This document shows positions 7,348 through 10,659 of a stretch of DNA of 10,659 nucleotides, piece by piece. The DNA is from Gammaproteobacteria bacterium UBA6968 (GTDB lineage: Bacteria; Pseudomonadota; Gammaproteobacteria; Pseudomonadales; Azotimanducaceae). Position numbers and translations under genes: made by a program. The first letter of the stretch is position 1. The number at the start of each line of letters is the position of its first letter. The notes beneath the pieces were generated by a model, which worked only from the letters and a program-made list of their open reading frames with translations, ran no database searches and was not told the origin of the DNA. The DNA is taken from contig DJYW01000121.1 of assembly GCA_002450255.1 (NCBI GenBank), forward strand, positions 1 through 10,659, given 5' to 3'.

Positions 7348-7674
7348 TTAAACCTCCCAAACGTGTTGCGAGAGTACGCGCTCGCCGTTGAATCGGACGC
7401 CTTCCGCTGCTAAGAGCTCGCGCTGTCGCTGCATTTGGCTCGGGGCGCGGGATGCAATGCGCCGTGATGCCTGAATGACCCGGTGCCAGGGCAGGGAAGT
7501 CTTCGCGGGAAGGTGTTTCAAAGCATACCCCACGTATCGGGCTCTACCGGGCAGGCCGGCTGCTGCGGCGACTTGAGCGTAGCTCGCGACCTTGCCCGCA
7601 GGAATCATTGCGATAACGTTCCATATTCGTTCACTTCTAAGCGGCGTGTCATCACTCGGAATAGGGTCTGTCAT
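7348..7674 (-). CDS. alkyltransferase-like protein (ATL, YbaZ/Atl1-type)
   Basis: This 108-residue protein is related to the DNA-binding domain of O6-alkylguanine-DNA alkyltransferases. The active-site motif PCHRV is replaced by PWHRVI at 62-67, with Trp63 in place of the acceptor cysteine, and there is no cysteine anywhere in the protein. It therefore cannot take up alkyl groups. Known ATLs (E. coli YbaZ, S. pombe Atl1) flip O6-alkylguanine out of DNA and hand the lesion to nucleotide excision repair. Arg46 in the ARYVG segment fits the helix-intercalating arginine, and Tyr32 the conserved phosphate-rotating tyrosine. The ATG at 7674 has a modest AAGAG (7683-7687 on this strand) eight bases upstream. 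The gene converges on ampG, with 32 bases between stops, and is divergent from fxsA. Confidence 0.92.
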   Translation of the reverse strand: MTDPIPSDDTPLRSERIWNVIAMIPAGKVASYAQVAAAAGLPGRARYVGYALKHLPAKTSLPWHRVIQASRRIASRAPSQMQRQRELLAAEGVRFNGERVLSQHVWEV

Positions 7675-7784
7675 TTATTACGCTCTTGCTTGTCTCTATG
7701 ATGCATTGCCCAGATGCGATGATCTGATGAAAGTGTCGAAGGAAGCGTTGGGGTACGGGCCTTAGTGCTGATCAGGAGAATAGT

Positions 7785-8327
7785 GTGCCTTGGATATTAA
7801 TTTTTTTCCTCACTCCTATCGCTGAGATGTATCTCTTGATTGAGGTTGCCGGCTATATCGAAGTGTGGCCGACTATCTTTTTGGTCATGCTTACGGCGGT
7901 AGTTGGCGTCGCCATTTTGCGGCAGCAGGGAATCGCAACGCTCGCGCGGGGTATCGCCAAAATGCGCTCGGGGCAGCTGCCTGCGCAGGAGATGGTTGAG
8001 GGGTTGTGTCTAGCTGTCGCTGGGGCTTTGCTCATCACCCCCGGCTTTGCCACGGACGCGATTGGCTTTTTTTTGCTTACGCCTGTTTCACGACAGTGGT
8101 TTGCAAAAGCTTTATTAGCGCGGGTGCAGATCCGTACACCTGATGATCTATTTCGCGCATCCGGTGGGCAGTCACCGGGATACTCTGCGGATGTAGAGCC
8201 GGATGCTCGTGGGTCACGGCCTGGCGCCACGCTGGAAGGAGAGTTTAGGGATCGCGAAGCTCATAATAACGAGTTGCGGGACAACAACGACTCGGTAGAC
8301 CACGATACTCGCAGCCCAGACCGCTGA
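7785..8327 (+). CDS. fxsA: FxsA family membrane protein
   Basis: FxsA is a small inner-membrane protein; in E. coli, extra copies relieve F-plasmid exclusion of phage T7, but its normal job is unclear. The 180 residues match the family: an N-terminal membrane segment (about 1-19, with TPIAEMYLLIE), a second (about 26-46), an RxGxxPAQEMVEG-like stretch (61-73) and a third segment around LLITPGFATDAIGFFLLTP (82-100). The last 60 residues are polar and charged, probably a disordered cytoplasmic tail. The start is GTG at 7785, five bases after AGGAGA (7774-7779). As in E. coli, where fxsA lies close to groSL, this gene precedes groES; here nothing lies between them except the groE control region. 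Confidence 0.93.
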   Translation: MPWILIFFLTPIAEMYLLIEVAGYIEVWPTIFLVMLTAVVGVAILRQQGIATLARGIAKMRSGQLPAQEMVEGLCLAVAGALLITPGFATDAIGFFLLTPVSRQWFAKALLARVQIRTPDDLFRASGGQSPGYSADVEPDARGSRPGATLEGEFRDREAHNNELRDNNDSVDHDTRSPDR

Positions 8328-8407
8328 GGTCCCGAGCGCCGATGTCGTACCGGCTGGAAATATGTTTGGTCTTGCCCTCTTTATTCTGGATATTTTTTGT
8401 CCTTACC

Positions 8408-8436
8408 CTTGAAATGCGAATTTGTGAACCTATCAT
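8408..8436 (+). promoter_or_regulatory. groESL promoter (sigma70-type, overlapping a sigma32-like element)
   Basis: TTGAAA (8409-8414) and TATCAT (8431-8436), separated by 16 bases, each match the sigma70 consensus at five of six positions. The same stretch reads CTTGAAA (8408-8414), a perfect sigma32 -35, followed after 13 bases by ACCTATCA, a partial match to CCCCATNT. Transcription would start near 8443, just before the CIRCE operator. The sigma70 reading is the stronger of the two. Confidence 0.7.
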
Positions 8437-8449
8437 ACCGCCAGTCGAT

Positions 8450-8476
8450 TTAGCACTCCTTCAACTTGAGTGCTAA
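8450..8476 (+). promoter_or_regulatory. CIRCE operator (HrcA binding site)
   Basis: TTAGCACTC (8450-8458) and GAGTGCTAA (8468-8476) form a perfect 9-base inverted repeat with a 9-base spacer, exactly the CIRCE consensus TTAGCACTC-N9-GAGTGCTAA. HrcA binds this element and represses groESL until heat stress inactivates it. It sits just downstream of the predicted transcription start, the classic arrangement. No hrcA gene is in the window. Confidence 0.97.
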
Positions 8477-8503
8477 TTCGCGTTCGGTAATTAGACATCT
8501 TTA

Positions 8504-8518
8504 TATCTGGCGCAGATA
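8504..8518 (+). other. short perfect hairpin in the groESL leader
   Basis: TATCTG and CAGATA form a six-pair stem with a GCG loop. It lies in the untranslated leader between CIRCE and the leader ORF. It is not followed by a T-run, so it is not a terminator. It may contribute to leader folding or RNA stability, or be fortuitous. Confidence 0.45.
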
Positions 8519-8522
8519 CCCA

Positions 8523-8553
8523 GAGCGATGTCGAAATCGCTCCGCTAAGGAGC
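8523..8553 (+). promoter_or_regulatory. two mutually exclusive hairpins covering a Shine-Dalgarno sequence
   Basis: GAGCGAT (8523-8529) pairs perfectly with ATCGCTC (8536-8542) around a six-base loop. GCTCC (8539-8543) pairs perfectly with GGAGC (8549-8553) around a five-base loop. Both need bases 8539-8542, so only one can form. The second buries the AAGGAG Shine-Dalgarno sequence (8547-8552) of the leader ORF; the first leaves it free. The switch is inferred from pairing alone. Confidence 0.45.
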
Positions 8554-8559
8554 TACATA

Positions 8560-8586
8560 TTGGATCAAATGGGAGACCCTAGGTAA
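8560..8586 (+). CDS. candidate eight-codon leader ORF overlapping groES
   Basis: TTG at 8560 lies seven bases after AAGGAG (8547-8552), the strongest Shine-Dalgarno sequence in the groES leader. It opens a frame reading MDQMGDPR and stopping at TAA 8584-8586. The last A of the stop is the first base of the groES ATG (TAATG), an arrangement typical of translational coupling. The ORF is very short and starts with TTG, so it may be chance. If it is real, terminating ribosomes could reinitiate at groES. Confidence 0.35.
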   Translation: MDQMGDPR

Positions 8587-8876
8587 TGAATATTCGCCCC
8601 CTACACGATCGTGTTGTCGTGCGTCGTTTAGAAGAAGAGACGACTAGCGCAGGCGGCATTGTCCTGCCCGATTCGGCGACCGAAAAGCCATCACAAGGTG
8701 AAATATTGGCGATCGGTCCGGGAAAAATGACAGATGCTGGAGATGTTCGTCCGCTGGACGTCAAAGCTGGTGACAAAATCATTTTTGGCCAGTACGCGGG
8801 CAGCACGGTGAAGATAGACGGAGAAGAGCTCCTTATTCTCAGCGAAAGCGAAATATTTGGCGTGCTGGAAGGGTAA
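8586..8876 (+). CDS. groS: co-chaperonin GroES
   Basis: GroES forms the seven-subunit lid of the GroEL folding chamber in the cytoplasm. The 96 residues are the standard length. They show the N-terminal [14 protein letters not shown], the mobile loop around 17-33 with the GroEL-binding triplet IVL (25-27), and the C-terminal EIFGVLEG. The ATG at 8586 has GGGAG (8571-8575) ten bases upstream, a mediocre site. A better AAGGAG 33 bases upstream instead serves the leader ORF whose stop overlaps this start. groL follows after 51 bases in the same operon, under the CIRCE-controlled promoter. Confidence 0.98.
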   Translation: MNIRPLHDRVVVRRLEEETTSAGGIVLPDSATEKPSQGEILAIGPGKMTDAGDVRPLDVKAGDKIIFGQYAGSTVKIDGEELLILSESEIFGVLEG

Positions 8877-10565
<1,689 letters not shown>

Positions 10566-10591
10566 ACGATTGCACTAGCGATTCGTTGAAT

Positions 10592-10621
10592 AAAAAAACC
10601 CGGTCTTACCGGGTTTTTTTT
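10592..10621 (+). terminator. intrinsic terminator of groESL
   Basis: CCCGG (10599-10603) and CCGGG (10609-10613) form a stem with a TCTTA loop. It is flanked by seven A on the left and eight T on the right, which can extend the stem. The symmetric A- and T-runs mean it could also stop transcription arriving from the other strand. The last 38 bases of the window, beyond it, show no recognisable feature. Confidence 0.95.
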
Positions 10622-10659
10622 AGCCTGTTTTGTAGAGTGTTCAGGTTCTAGGAGCTACT

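Noticed and set aside
7689..7715. Sigma32-like pair (CTTGTCT and GCCCAGAT) upstream of fxsA
   Set aside because: Only CTTG of the -35 matches and the -10 is imperfect. It is too weak to call, though fxsA lies next to a heat-shock operon.

Overview
The window looks like chromosomal DNA from a gammaproteobacterium. Roughly balanced base composition, E. coli-like AmpD, AmpG, AceE/AceF, YajQ and FxsA proteins, and the fxsA-groS-groL order all point that way. I cannot name the genus. Every gene is a recognisable housekeeping or stress gene. I see no IS, phage gene, CRISPR array, tRNA or rRNA, and no gene-free gap over 300 bases; the largest is 258 bases, upstream of groES.

Layout: bases 1-69 hold what may be the last codons of an upstream gene. 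ampD (82-648) follows, then the pyruvate dehydrogenase genes aceE (854-3571, probably starting further upstream) and aceF (3651-5378), yajQ (5441-5923) and ampG (6047-7315), all on the + strand. An alkyltransferase-like gene (7348-7674, - strand) converges on ampG and is divergent from fxsA (7785-8327, + strand). The groES-groEL heat-shock operon (8586-10565) comes next and ends in a strong intrinsic terminator (10592-10621).

Functionally, AmpG and AmpD are the importer and the cytosolic amidase of peptidoglycan recycling, and here they flank the pyruvate dehydrogenase genes. AceE (E1) and AceF (E2) are two of the three subunits of that complex; the E3 gene lpd and the regulator pdhR are not in the window. 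GroES and GroEL form the chaperonin. Their control region carries a perfect CIRCE operator just downstream of a strong promoter, which predicts an HrcA repressor elsewhere in the genome.

The observations most worth a second look are regulatory. (1) The groES leader contains an eight-codon ORF with its own Shine-Dalgarno sequence. That sequence lies inside a hairpin that competes with an alternative hairpin, and the ORF's stop overlaps the groES start as TAATG. (2) The aceE reading frame continues upstream of its first conventional start to a non-canonical AUA codon with a well-placed Shine-Dalgarno sequence. (3) A CIRCE element controls groESL in a gammaproteobacterial setting. I found no evidence for a wholly new multi-gene system.
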